Positions 7,800-16,488 of a stretch of DNA of 64,000 nt are shown here, piece after piece. The stretch is from the NCBI RefSeq assembly GCF_014648395.1, contig NZ_BMRA01000008.1, positions 158,357 through 222,356 of the forward strand, written 5' to 3'. The position numbers were made by a program, and so were the translations under genes. Within the stretch, counting starts at the first letter, position 1. The number at the start of each line of letters is the position of its first letter. The notes under the pieces are model-generated. The model searched no databases and was not told the origin of the DNA. It saw nothing but the letters and a program-made list of their open reading frames with translations. The stretch comes from Micromonospora fulviviridis. GTDB taxonomy: Bacteria; Actinomycetota; Actinomycetes; Mycobacteriales; Micromonosporaceae.

Positions 7800-8872
7800 G
7801 AGCCGGCCTGCCCGTAGCGGCGGTCGTAACCCTGCAGCCGCCAGAGCAGCACGGCGCCGGCCCAGGCGAACGCGAAGAGGCCCACCACGGCGTAGCCGAG
7901 CTGCTCGAAGTGGTCGGCGATCGAGGCGTACCCGGCCAGGGCGGTGGCGCCGAGGTGGTCGGCGAGCAGCCCGGCCAGGTAGACGCTGGCGACCAGGCCG
8001 CCGACCAGCACGGTCATCGTGGTGGTGGCCAGGTTGTACCAGAGCCGCCGGGCCGGCTGCCGGTACGCCCACGAGTAGGCGCGGCTCATCAGCAGGCTGT
8101 CCGCGGTGTCCATGGCGGACATCCCGGCGGCGAAGAGCAGCGGCAGGGTGAGCAGGGCCAGCACCGGCAACCCACCGGCGGCGGCGGTGCTCGCCGAGAG
8201 CGCCAGCAGGGTCACCTCGCTCGCCGTCTCCAGGCCCAGCCCGAACAGGAAGCCGACCGGGGCCATGTGCCAGGAGGAGCGGACCAGGGTGCGGGCCCGG
8301 GCCCCGAGGATCCGGTGCATGAGCCCCCGGTTGAGCAGCAGGAGGTCCAGCTCCGTCTCGTCCAGCGCGCCGGCGCGCAGCCGCCGCCAGAGCCGGGCCA
8401 GCCCGGCCAGCACCGCCGCGTTGAGGGCCGCCACCAGCAGCAGGAAGCCGGTGGCGGTGACCGCCGCGACGGTGGCGCCGACCTCGCGGAAGCCGGCCAT
8501 CCGGGCGCCGGACAGCCGGGTGGAGGCGAGCCCGATCACCAGGGCGAGCAGCAGCACCACGGCGCTGTGCCCGAGGGCGAAGAAGAAGCCGACGCCGACC
8601 GGCCGCCGGCCGCGCAGCAGCATGAGCCGGGTGGTGTCGTCGATGGCGGCGATGTGGTCGGCGTCGAAGGCGTGCCGCACGCCCAGCACGTAGGCGAGGG
8701 TGCCGGCGCCGGCCAGCCCGCCGGCCGCCACCGGCTGGTCGTTCCAGTACAGGTAGAGGGTCACGCCGGCGACGTGCAGCGCGGCGACCGCGCAGACGAT
8801 GCCGCCGAGGCGGGCCTGCTCGGCGCGGCTCCAGCGGCCGACGGGCGGGGCGGCGGTCGGGGTCGAGGTCAT
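7796..8872 (-). CDS. NiCoT-family nickel/cobalt permease
   Basis: This 358-residue secondary transporter of the HoxN/NixA type has about eight membrane helices. The NiCoT signature RHAFDADHIAAIDDTTR (HX4DH) lies in the second helix and binds the metal; further conserved blocks LGHSAVVLLLALV and FLFGLGLETASEV are present. The start at ATG 8872 has a GGAGGAG site and overlaps the ferredoxin stop by four bases. Its place inside the cobalamin operon, under a B12 riboswitch, points to cobalt as the substrate, by inference from context. Confidence 0.9.
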   Translation of the reverse strand: MTSTPTAAPPVGRWSRAEQARLGGIVCAVAALHVAGVTLYLYWNDQPVAAGGLAGAGTLAYVLGVRHAFDADHIAAIDDTTRLMLLRGRRPVGVGFFFALGHSAVVLLLALVIGLASTRLSGARMAGFREVGATVAAVTATGFLLLVAALNAAVLAGLARLWRRLRAGALDETELDLLLLNRGLMHRILGARARTLVRSSWHMAPVGFLFGLGLETASEVTLLALSASTAAAGGLPVLALLTLPLLFAAGMSAMDTADSLLMSRAYSWAYRQPARRLWYNLATTTMTVLVGGLVASVYLAGLLADHLGATALAGYASIADHFEQLGYAVVGLFAFAWAGAVLLWRLQGYDRRYGQAGS

Positions 8873-9048
8873 CGCTCTCCTCCGGGTTCGGGGTCGACGC
8901 GGACGGCGTCCACGGGGCAGATCTCCAGGCATTCGAGGCAGCCGGTGCAGCGGTCGGTGACCCGCAGGCCGGCGGGGGTGGGGCGGATGGCGTGCACCGG
9001 GCAGGTGAGCAGGCAGGCGCCGCAGCCCTGGCAGGGGCCGATGGTCAC
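8869..9048 (-). CDS. Small 2x[4Fe-4S] ferredoxin in the cobalamin operon
   Basis: This 59-residue protein has two complete cluster motifs, CQGCGACLLTCP and CTGCLECLEICP, each C-X2-C-X2-C-X3-C-P as in bacterial 8Fe ferredoxins. I choose the GTG at 9048, which overlaps the cobJ stop by four bases; an upstream GTG in the same frame would overlap cobJ further. The first Cys is only about six residues in, as usual for this family. Placement between cbiG-cobJ and the metal permease suggests it feeds electrons to a step of corrin synthesis, for example ring contraction or cobalt reduction. The partner is unknown. Confidence 0.85.
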   Translation of the reverse strand: MTIGPCQGCGACLLTCPVHAIRPTPAGLRVTDRCTGCLECLEICPVDAVRVDPEPGGER

Positions 9049-10958
9049 GACCGCCACCGGTACCCCCGGGGCGTGACCATCCGGCCGGCGACCACCCGGG
9101 TCTGCGAGCTGCCGACCACCACGACGCTGTACATGTCGACCAGCGCCGGGTCGAGGGTGGCGAGGGTGGCCAGGTGCACCCGCTGCCCGGGGCGGCTGGC
9201 GTTGCGCACCACGCCGACCGGCGTGTCCGGCGGCCGGTGCGCCGCGAAGGTCTCCAGCGCGGCGCCGAGCTGCCAGTCCCGGGTGCGGCTGCGCGGGTTG
9301 TAGAGCAGCGCCACCAGGTCGCCCGCGGCGGCCGCGGCCACCCGCCGGGCGATCACCTCCCACGGGGTGTGCAGGTCGGACAGGCTCAGGTAGACGTGGT
9401 CGTGCCCGAGCGGCGCGCCGAGCAGCGCGGACGCGGCGAGGCCGGCGGTCACCCCGGGCACCCCGACCACGTCGATCCGGTCGTCGGCGTACTCCAGGGC
9501 GGGGCTGGCCATCGCGTACACCCCGGCGTCGCCGGAGCCCACCAGGGCGACGGCGTGGCCGGCGGTGGCCTCGGCGACGGCGGCCCGGGCCCGCGCCTCC
9601 TCCGCGCCGAGCCCGCTGGCCAGCACCCGGGTGCCGGGGCGCAGCAGGTCGCGCACCTGGTCGAGGTACTGGTCCAGGCCGACCACCACGGCGGCCCGGC
9701 GCAGCTCGGCCACGGCTCGCGGGGTGCGCAGGTCGGCCGAGCCGGGGCCGAGGCCGACCAGCGCGAGCCGGCCGCGCGGGGCCTGCCGGGCCACCGCGAC
9801 GGTGGCCATCGCCGAGGCGGTCTTCGGCACCAGCAGCGTGCCGCCGTGGCGCAGCGCCGCGGCCTCCGCGACGCTCGGCGTGCCGACCGCGGCCCGGACC
9901 ACCTCGCTGGGGTGCGGCACGTCGACCGCCGCCAGCTCCGCCGCCGGCCAGGTCTGAAGGGGTACGTCGTACGCGTCGGCGGTCGCCCGGATGCCCGCCT
10001 CGTCGGCCTTCAGGTCCACGCTGGCCAGGCAGCGCAGGCTGGCCGGGCTGAGGCCGGCGTCGGCGAGCGCCCGGCGCAGGAGGCCGGTCACCTCGGCGGC
10101 GGAAACACCCCGGCTGGAGCCGATCCCGGCGACCAGGGACGGCGGGCGGAGCACCACGGTCCGCCCGTCGAGCGGGACGACCCGGTCGGTGACCAGGATC
10201 CGCCAGCCGCCCGCGCTCTCGCCGTGCTCGGCGGCGGCCGCTCCCACAGTCGGCATCGCGGCAGCCGCGGGAGGCGTCCCGGCGTCCGCTGCGACGGTCG
10301 ACGTCCCGGCGTCCGCTCCGACGGGCGGCGTCCCGGTGGTGTCCGGGGTGCCGGCCGGTGTGCCTCCGCCGGGCGGCGGGGGTGCGACCTCGACGCGGAC
10401 GTGCTCCGGCAGGGCGGGCAGCGGCCAGGTGGCGTCGGCGACCAGCCGGACCGGCTCGCCGTCGAGGATCGCCCGGGACACCGCGGCCACCGCGCCCTCC
10501 ACGGGCCAGCCGAGGGTGTCCAGCCCGGGCAGGCCGACCGCGTCGGTGGCGGTGGTCACCACGGGCCGGGCGTCGAGCAGCGCGCCGACGTCGGCGGCGA
10601 GGGCGTTGGCGCCGCCGGCGTGCCCGCCGAGCAGGGCCACCGCGTGCCGGGCGGCCTCGTCGACCACCACCACGGCCGGGTCGGTCCGCTTGTCGCCGAG
10701 CAGCGGGGCGAGGATCCGGACCACCGCGCCGGTGGCCAGGAAGGCGACCACGGCGTCGTACTCCCGCCAGGCCGTTCGCAGCGCGTCGGCGACGCTCTCC
10801 GCCTCCACGAGCCGGGCGTGCGGCCAGGCCGCCGCGAGGCGGCGCGCCTGCCCCCGCCCGGCGGCGGTCGCCGCCACGAGTCCGACGAGGACGGTCTCCT
10901 GTCGCGCGCCTTCGGCGGCGCAGGGGTCCCCGGTCAACGGGTCCGAGGGTGGGGTCAC
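9045..10958 (-). CDS. CbiG-CobJ fusion: cobalt-precorrin-5A hydrolase domain plus precorrin-3B C17-methyltransferase
   Basis: The 637-residue protein has an N-terminal CbiG part (VAFLATGAVVRILAPLLGDKRTDPAVVVVDE, cited here as family pattern over residues about 60-100), a Gly/Thr/Pro-rich linker, the CbiG C-domain (VAGIGSSRGVSAAEV), then a CobJ methyltransferase from about residue 385 (ALVGLGPGSADLRTP, GSGDAGVYAMASP, ALLYNPRSRTR). CobJ methylates C-17 with ring contraction; CbiG opens the lactone. The start GTG at 10958 has GGAGGA upstream; an alternative GTG at 10982 would overlap the cobL stop. Such fusions occur in other actinobacteria. Confidence 0.87.
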   Translation of the reverse strand: MTPPSDPLTGDPCAAEGARQETVLVGLVAATAAGRGQARRLAAAWPHARLVEAESVADALRTAWREYDAVVAFLATGAVVRILAPLLGDKRTDPAVVVVDEAARHAVALLGGHAGGANALAADVGALLDARPVVTTATDAVGLPGLDTLGWPVEGAVAAVSRAILDGEPVRLVADATWPLPALPEHVRVEVAPPPPGGGTPAGTPDTTGTPPVGADAGTSTVAADAGTPPAAAAMPTVGAAAAEHGESAGGWRILVTDRVVPLDGRTVVLRPPSLVAGIGSSRGVSAAEVTGLLRRALADAGLSPASLRCLASVDLKADEAGIRATADAYDVPLQTWPAAELAAVDVPHPSEVVRAAVGTPSVAEAAALRHGGTLLVPKTASAMATVAVARQAPRGRLALVGLGPGSADLRTPRAVAELRRAAVVVGLDQYLDQVRDLLRPGTRVLASGLGAEEARARAAVAEATAGHAVALVGSGDAGVYAMASPALEYADDRIDVVGVPGVTAGLAASALLGAPLGHDHVYLSLSDLHTPWEVIARRVAAAAAGDLVALLYNPRSRTRDWQLGAALETFAAHRPPDTPVGVVRNASRPGQRVHLATLATLDPALVDMYSVVVVGSSQTRVVAGRMVTPRGYRWRS

Positions 10959-10978
10959 GGGTTCCTCCGGGTGAACGG

Positions 10979-12370
10979 TCACGGCTGGTCGCCGGTGAGC
11001 AGGACGACCGGGTTGGTGGCGGCCAGGCGCAGCGAGCCGCCGGGCAGGTCGGCGAGGCGGGCGGCGGCGAGCTGGCAGCCGTCGACCGTGTAGCCGGCGG
11101 CGCGCAGCAGGTGCACGGCCGGCGCGACCCGGTCGAGGGCGGCCAGGGCGACCACCACCCGGGGCGGGCGGCGGTCGGCCACCGCGGCGAGCACGTCCAG
11201 GCCGCCCCCGCCGACGAAGACCGCGTCCGGGTCGGGCAGCCCGACCAGGGCGGCCGGGGCCGTCCCGGTCACGATCCGGACGTCGACGCCGTGCCGCGCG
11301 GCGTTGGCCCGGATCGGCGCGTCCGGGTCGCGTTCGACGGCGAGCACCGCCGCGCCGAGCAGCGCGCACTCGATGCCGACCGAGCCGCTGCCGGCGCCGA
11401 CGTCCCAGACCAGCCGGCCCAGCCGGGGCCGCAACCGGGCCACCGCGATGGCCCGGACCTCGGCCTTGGTGATCATCGAGTCCCGGTGGGCGTACGCGGA
11501 CTCGGGCAACGCCCAGCCCCCGGCGGGCGCGGCGGCTGGCCGGTCGTCGGCGCGCATCCCGGCAGAGCCGGCCGTCGGCGGCCGCGCGGCGAGCGGCTCG
11601 TCCTCGGCACGCGTCCCGGCGGTGCCGGCCGTCGGCGGCCGGGCGGCGAGCGGCTCGTCCTCGGCACGCGTCCGGGCGGTGCCGTCCGCCGGCCGCCCGG
11701 GAAGCCCGCCCGCAGCGTCCCCGAGAGCGGGGATCTCAGCAGGCGCACCCGGCACGGCTTCCGGGGCGAGGCTGAGCACGACGTGCGGGTCGGCCCAGCG
11801 GATCGCGGCGGCCTCGGCCGGGGTGGTCCAGGTGACCCGCTCGTCGGGGGTGCCGAGGTGCTCGGCGACGACCAGGCGGCGGTCCCAGCCGGCCAGGCCG
11901 GCGCCCAGTTCGGCCGCGCCCGCGCCGGGGGCGGTGAGGACCGCGACGACGGGCAGCGCCCGGCAGGCGTTGAGCGCGGGGCGCGGGTCCCGGCCGTGCG
12001 CGGTGACCACGGCCGCGCCGTCCCAGGGCAGCCCGGCGCGGGCGAACGCGGCGGCGACGCTGGAGACGGCGGGCAGCACCCGCACCGGCAGTCCGGCCGC
12101 CCGGAGCCGGCGGACGATGCCGAAGAAGCCGGGGTCGCCGCTGGCCAGCACCACCGCGGGCGTGCCGGCGGCGACGGCGGCGGCGAGCCGGTCCAGGGCG
12201 GGGGCGAGCGGGCCGAGCACGACGGTGGCGCAGCCTGGCGGCACCGGCACGGCGGCCAGGTGCCGGGCCGCGCCGACGACCAGCCCGGCGCCGGCCAGCG
12301 CCTCCGCGAGCGCGGGGTCCGCGGGCCGGCCGGCGGCGTCGATCCCCGCCACGAGCACGGTCGGGGTCAC
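10979..12370 (-). CDS. cobL: Precorrin-6Y C5,15-methyltransferase (decarboxylating)
   Basis: CobL is a natural fusion of CbiE and CbiT: it methylates C-5 and C-15 and removes the acetate carboxyl. The CbiE half is at residues about 1-200 and the CbiT half starts near residue 280 with DSMITKAEVRAIAVARL and the SAM-binding loop VWDVGAGSGSVGIECA. At 463 residues it is longer than usual because a disordered linker carries two copies of a 19-residue unit (residues 229-266). GTG 12370 overlaps the cbiD stop. Assignment is firm; the expanded linker is the oddity. Confidence 0.9.
   Translation of the reverse strand: MTPTVLVAGIDAAGRPADPALAEALAGAGLVVGAARHLAAVPVPPGCATVVLGPLAPALDRLAAAVAAGTPAVVLASGDPGFFGIVRRLRAAGLPVRVLPAVSSVAAAFARAGLPWDGAAVVTAHGRDPRPALNACRALPVVAVLTAPGAGAAELGAGLAGWDRRLVVAEHLGTPDERVTWTTPAEAAAIRWADPHVVLSLAPEAVPGAPAEIPALGDAAGGLPGRPADGTARTRAEDEPLAARPPTAGTAGTRAEDEPLAARPPTAGSAGMRADDRPAAAPAGGWALPESAYAHRDSMITKAEVRAIAVARLRPRLGRLVWDVGAGSGSVGIECALLGAAVLAVERDPDAPIRANAARHGVDVRIVTGTAPAALVGLPDPDAVFVGGGGLDVLAAVADRRPPRVVVALAALDRVAPAVHLLRAAGYTVDGCQLAAARLADLPGGSLRLAATNPVVLLTGDQP
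11571..11684. repeat. Two 57-bp tandem repeats inside cobL
   Basis: Two near-identical 57-base units (11571-11627 and 11628-11684) encode the peptide unit TRAEDEPLAARPPTAG in the linker between the CbiE and CbiT halves. A degraded third copy precedes them at about 11540. The period is a multiple of three, so repeat gain or loss keeps the frame. Confidence 0.85.
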
Positions 12371-13512
12371 GCGGCCCACCGCCCCGAGGAGGCGACCACC
12401 CGGGCGCCCGCGAAGTCCACCATGGCCACGTCGACGGTGACCGCGTGGCCGGCGAAGCGACGCAGGACCTGCCGGACCCGCCGGCAGAGCAGGTCCCCGG
12501 CCGGGCCGAGCAGGCCGGCGGCCGCCCACAGCTCGTACGCGTGCCGGCCGGTGTTGGCCGCCGTCACGGCGGCGACCAGGTCCGGGTCGCCGCCGGCCTC
12601 GGCGGTGACCGCGCCGAGCAGCGACAGGTCCACCTTGGAGCGGGTGTAGTGGGTCATCAGGATTCCGGCGGCGAGCTTGGCCAGCTTGCCGGCCATGCCG
12701 ACGAAGACCACCCCGGTCATCCCGTCGCCGACGGCGGCGGTGACCGCCGCGCCGGTGAAGTCGCCGACCTCGACGAAGCACACCTCGGGCAGCTCCGGCA
12801 GGAGCGCACGGGCGGCCCGCTCGGTACGCCCACCGGTGCACAGCACCACGGTCCGCTCCCCCTGGGCGGCCATCACGTGCACGGCCTGCACCACGCTGGC
12901 CCGCCAGGAGGCGGTGGAGAACGGCCGGACGATCCCGGTGGTGCCGAGGATGGAGATGCCACCGAGGATGCCGAGCCGCCGGTTGGTGGTCTTGCGGGCC
13001 ATGATCTCGCCGCGCGGCACGCTGATCACCACGCGCACCCCGGTCTCGCCGAGGTCGACCACCTCGGCCACGGCCTGGCCGATCATGCGGCGCGGCGTCT
13101 CGTTGATGGCCGGGCCGCCCACCGCCAGGCCGAGCCCCGGCCGGGTTACCGTGCCGACGCCCGGCCCGCCGTCGAGGCGCAGCCCCGGCTCGTCCCGCCA
13201 GGTGACGGTGGCGGTCAGCTCGGCGCCGTGGGTGACGTCCGGGTCGTCGCCCGCGTCCTTGACCACCACGGCCTCCGCCCGGCGGGACGGTTCGAGGTCG
13301 CAGCGGGCCACCGCGAAGGTGACCCGCCGGCCGGCCGGCAGGCCGATCTCCACCTGGCGCTGCGGCTCGCCGGTGACCAGCGCGGTCAGCGCCGCCTTGG
13401 TCGCCGCGGTGGCGCACGCGCCGGTCGTCCAGCCGGTCCGTAGCGCGGTGGGCCGGACCTTGGCCGTACGCGGCAGGTCCGGCTCCCGCAGCGGCGGCTC
13501 GACGTACGTCAC
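12367..13512 (-). CDS. cbiD: Cobalt-precorrin-5B C1-methyltransferase
   Basis: CbiD methylates C-1 of the corrin ring. This 381-residue protein has the family start LRTGWTTGACATAATKAA and the blocks KDAGDDPDVTHGAEL, GGPAINETPRRMI and GGISILGTTGIVRPFS. CbiD is the oxygen-independent counterpart of CobF, and its presence beside cobN shows the mixed pathway typical of actinobacteria. GTG 13512 overlaps the stop of cobM by four bases. Length and motifs are complete. Confidence 0.94.
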   Translation of the reverse strand: MTYVEPPLREPDLPRTAKVRPTALRTGWTTGACATAATKAALTALVTGEPQRQVEIGLPAGRRVTFAVARCDLEPSRRAEAVVVKDAGDDPDVTHGAELTATVTWRDEPGLRLDGGPGVGTVTRPGLGLAVGGPAINETPRRMIGQAVAEVVDLGETGVRVVISVPRGEIMARKTTNRRLGILGGISILGTTGIVRPFSTASWRASVVQAVHVMAAQGERTVVLCTGGRTERAARALLPELPEVCFVEVGDFTGAAVTAAVGDGMTGVVFVGMAGKLAKLAAGILMTHYTRSKVDLSLLGAVTAEAGGDPDLVAAVTAANTGRHAYELWAAAGLLGPAGDLLCRRVRQVLRRFAGHAVTVDVAMVDFAGARVVASSGRWAA

Positions 13513-14381
13513 CGGCCGTCCCCGCCCGGGTCGACGCCGGGCTGGTCGACGCCGGGCTGGTCGACGCCGGACCTGTCGGCGCGGGCGCGGCGCAGCGCGG
13601 CGCGGGCGGCCGGCTCGGCCCGGCGGTGGGTGTGGAAGTGGCCGGGGTGGTACAGGTGCGAGCGGGTGCCCGTGGCGGCGAGCGCCGGACCGACCAGGAA
13701 CAGGGTGTGCTTCCAGAGCTTGTGCGCCTTGACGGTGGCCTCCAGCTCGCCCAGCGTGCACCGGACCACCAGTTCGTCCGGCCAGGTCGCCTGGTACGCC
13801 ACCACCACCGGGGTCTCCGGCGGGTAGCCGCCGCCCAGCAGCTCCGCCTGCGCCTGCCCGGAGCGGGCGGCGGACAGGAACAGCGCCATGGTGGTGCCGT
13901 GCCGGGCGAACTCGCGGACCCGCTCGCCGGGCGGCATCGGCGTCTTGCCGCCCTCCAGGCGGGTGAGGATCACCGACTGGGCGACCTCGGGGATGGTCAG
14001 CTCCCGGCCGACCAGCGCGGCGACCGCGGTGAACGAGGACACCCCGGGCACCACCTCCACGGCCAGGCCGAGGGCGCGGCACAGGTCGAGCTGCTCCTGC
14101 ACGGCGCCCCACAGGGCCGGGTCGCCGGAGTGGATCCGGGCCACGGTCAGCCCGTCGGCGGCGGCCCGCTCGTACAGCGGCCGGACGCCCTCGATGGGCA
14201 GCTGGGAGGAGTCGACGATCTCGGCGTCCGGGCGGGCGTGGGCGAGCACGTCGGCGTGCACCAGGCTCGCCGCCCAGATGACCACGTCGGCCTCGGCGAT
14301 GACCCGGGCGGCGCGCAGGGTGAGCAGGTCGGCGGCGCCGGGGCCGGCCCCGACGAACCAGACCTTGCCGGTGGTGGTCAC
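13509..14381 (-). CDS. cobM: Precorrin-4 C11-methyltransferase
   Basis: CobM methylates C-11 of precorrin-4 using SAM. The 290-residue protein shows KVWFVGAGPGAADLLTLRA at the N-terminus, the product-loop RIHSGDPALWGAVQEQ and the block VPGVSSFTAVAALVGRELT. The family is usually about 250-260 residues; here a basic, low-complexity C-terminal tail is added that ends in repeats of GVDQP encoded by a short GGTCGACGCCGGGCT repeat. GTG 14381 overlaps the cobI stop. The tail is probably dispensable for catalysis. Confidence 0.92.
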   Translation of the reverse strand: MTTTGKVWFVGAGPGAADLLTLRAARVIAEADVVIWAASLVHADVLAHARPDAEIVDSSQLPIEGVRPLYERAAADGLTVARIHSGDPALWGAVQEQLDLCRALGLAVEVVPGVSSFTAVAALVGRELTIPEVAQSVILTRLEGGKTPMPPGERVREFARHGTTMALFLSAARSGQAQAELLGGGYPPETPVVVAYQATWPDELVVRCTLGELEATVKAHKLWKHTLFLVGPALAATGTRSHLYHPGHFHTHRRAEPAARAALRRARADRSGVDQPGVDQPGVDPGGDGR

Positions 14382-15136
14382 AGTTTTCCTCCCCGGCCGT
14401 CCCGGCGGGCCGGGACCAGCAGCGTCGACAGGTAGGGCAGGTCGGCGGCGGCGCCGTCGACCGGGCCGATCCGCTCGCCGGGCAGGCCGAGCGCCCGGCC
14501 CAGCACGGCGTCGGCGAGCCGGCCCTGCCGGCGCAGCTCGTCGACCAGGTCGGGGTGGCGGCGCCAGCCCTTGTAGACGACGACGGTGCCGGGCCCGGCG
14601 AGCGCGTCGGCGACCGGCGTGAGCCCGGCGGTGGCGGGCAGCAGGGTGAGCGGTTCCCGGCCCTCGCACAGCGGCACGCCGGCGCGGGCGGCCAGCTCCT
14701 GCATGGCGGTGATGCCGGGCACCGTGCGCACCTCGACTCCGGGCCGCCGGGCCCGGACACCGTCGGCCAGGTAGCCGAAGGTGGAGTAGACGTTGGGGTC
14801 GCCGATGGTGGCGAAGGCGACCGTCCGGGCGCCCGCGTCGACGGCGGTCACCACGGCCTCGGCCGCGGCGTCCCAGGCCCGCTCCCGGCGTGCGGTCACC
14901 CCGCCGCGGTCGTCCAGGGCGAACGGCAGCCGGCGCAGCCGGTCCGCCGGCACGTGCGCCCGCACGGTGGTCTCGGCCCGGCCGGGGGGCGCGTCCGGGT
15001 CCGCGGCGTGCCGGTCCAGCACGGGTACGAACACCAGGTCGGCCTCGCCCAGCAGTCGCGCGGCCTTGAGCGTGAGCAGTTCCGGGTCACCGGGCCCGAC
15101 CCCGATCCCGGTCAACACGGCACCGGTCGGGGTCAC
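14378..15136 (-). CDS. cobI: Precorrin-2 C20-methyltransferase
   Basis: CobI/CbiL adds the C-20 methyl group to precorrin-2, the branch point from siroheme to cobalamin. The 252-residue protein has the SAM-methyltransferase start LTGIGVGPGDPELLTLKAA, the block FATIGDPNVYSTFGYL and VPGITAMQELAARAGVPL. GTG 15136 overlaps the cobB stop by four bases. Nothing unusual is seen. Confidence 0.93.
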   Translation of the reverse strand: MTPTGAVLTGIGVGPGDPELLTLKAARLLGEADLVFVPVLDRHAADPDAPPGRAETTVRAHVPADRLRRLPFALDDRGGVTARRERAWDAAAEAVVTAVDAGARTVAFATIGDPNVYSTFGYLADGVRARRPGVEVRTVPGITAMQELAARAGVPLCEGREPLTLLPATAGLTPVADALAGPGTVVVYKGWRRHPDLVDELRRQGRLADAVLGRALGLPGERIGPVDGAAADLPYLSTLLVPARRDGRGGKL

Positions 15137-16488
15137 CGGCTCGCCGCCTCGACCAGCCGGCGGGCCGCCGCCGGGTGCCCGGCCCAGTGGGTGTGCAGGT
15201 AGGACGCGTGCACCCGGCCGGCCACGAAGCCGTGCGGGGCGCCGTCCCAGTGCCAGGCGGGGCGGTCGCCGTGCCCGGGGTCGGTGACGGTGCGGTGGAA
15301 CTCGTGTCCGCGTACCGGGTCGCCGGCGCGGTGCGCCGGGGAGTCGGCGGCGGCCACCGCGTCGCGGTAGCCGAGGGTGAGCCGGCCGGTCATCCGGGCG
15401 GTGTGGTCGAGCCGCCCGCACATCGGCACCCCGTCGAGGGCGCGGCCGAGGTAGAGCAGCCCGGCGCACTCGGCGACCACCGGGCCGTCGAAGCCGGCCA
15501 GCTCGGCGCGGAGCGCGGTGTTGCTGGCCAGGGCGTCGGCGTGCACCTCGGGGAAGCCGCCGCCGATCACCACGGCCCGGGTGCCGGGCGGCAGGGCCTC
15601 GTCGCGGAGCGGGTCGAGGGTCACCACCTGCGCGCCGGCCGCGGTGAGCAGTTCGGCGGTCTCCGCGTACGAGAAGGTGAAGGCCGCCCCGCCGGCGACC
15701 GCGACGACCGGGCGGGCGGTGCCGGCGGGACCGCCGACCGCGACGGCCGGATCCCAGGCGGGCGCGGTCAGCGGCGGCGCGGTACGGGCCAGCGCCAGTA
15801 CGGCGTCGAGGTCCACGGTGGACTCCACCAGGTCGGCGAGCGCGGCCACCACGGCGACGGACTCGGGCGCGCGTTCGGCGACCGGCACCAGCCCGAGGTG
15901 GCGGGACGGCGCGGCCACCTCGGCGGCCCGGGTCACCGCGCCGAGCACCGGCACGCCCACCTCGGCGAGCGCGTCGCGCAGCAGGGTCTCGTGCCGGGTC
16001 GAGCCGACCCGGTTGAGGATCACCCCGCCGATCCGCACCGCACGGTCGAAGGCGCGCATGCCGAGCACCAGCGCGGCGGCGGATCGGCCCTGCGCGGTGG
16101 TGTCGAGGACCAGCAGCACGGGCGCCTCGATCAGCCGGGCGACGTGAGCCGTGGAGGCGTACCCGCCGTGCCCGACCGCGCCGTCGTGCAGCCCCATCAC
16201 CCCCTCCACCACGGCCACGTCGGCCGGGGTGGGCACGGTCGCGCCGTGCCGCAGCAGCGGGGCGATCCGCTCCGGGCCGACCAGCCAGGGGTCGAGGTTG
16301 CGGCCGGGGCGGCCGGCGGCGAGCGCGTGGTAGCCGGGGTCGATGTAGTCGGGGCCGACCTTGTGCGGGCTGACCGCCAGGCCGCGGCGGCGCAGCGCGG
16401 CGAGCAGGCCGGTGGCCACGGTGGTCTTGCCATGCCCGCTGGCGGGAGCGGCGACGACCAGCCGGGGCAGCGCCCAGGGCGTCACCAT
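15133..16488 (-). CDS. cobB: Cobyrinate/hydrogenobyrinate a,c-diamide synthase
   Basis: This glutamine amidotransferase amidates the a and c side chains of the corrin ring using ATP and glutamine. The 451-residue protein has the P-loop ASGHGKTTVATG at residues 16-27, HKVGPDYIDPGYH, and a C-terminal class I amidotransferase domain whose nucleophilic Cys lies in VVAECAGLLYLG near residue 339, with a late His in GHEFH. The start is ATG 16488 or the adjacent GTG 16485, both overlapping the cobO stop. In the late-insertion pathway its product is the substrate of the CobN chelatase encoded upstream. Confidence 0.93.
   Translation of the reverse strand: MVTPWALPRLVVAAPASGHGKTTVATGLLAALRRRGLAVSPHKVGPDYIDPGYHALAAGRPGRNLDPWLVGPERIAPLLRHGATVPTPADVAVVEGVMGLHDGAVGHGGYASTAHVARLIEAPVLLVLDTTAQGRSAAALVLGMRAFDRAVRIGGVILNRVGSTRHETLLRDALAEVGVPVLGAVTRAAEVAAPSRHLGLVPVAERAPESVAVVAALADLVESTVDLDAVLALARTAPPLTAPAWDPAVAVGGPAGTARPVVAVAGGAAFTFSYAETAELLTAAGAQVVTLDPLRDEALPPGTRAVVIGGGFPEVHADALASNTALRAELAGFDGPVVAECAGLLYLGRALDGVPMCGRLDHTARMTGRLTLGYRDAVAAADSPAHRAGDPVRGHEFHRTVTDPGHGDRPAWHWDGAPHGFVAGRVHASYLHTHWAGHPAAARRLVEAASR

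Noticed and set aside
8973..9363. Longer ferredoxin starting upstream inside cobJ
   Set aside because: The added part is read in a shadow frame of cobJ. The GTG overlapping the cobJ stop gives a normal 59-residue ferredoxin.
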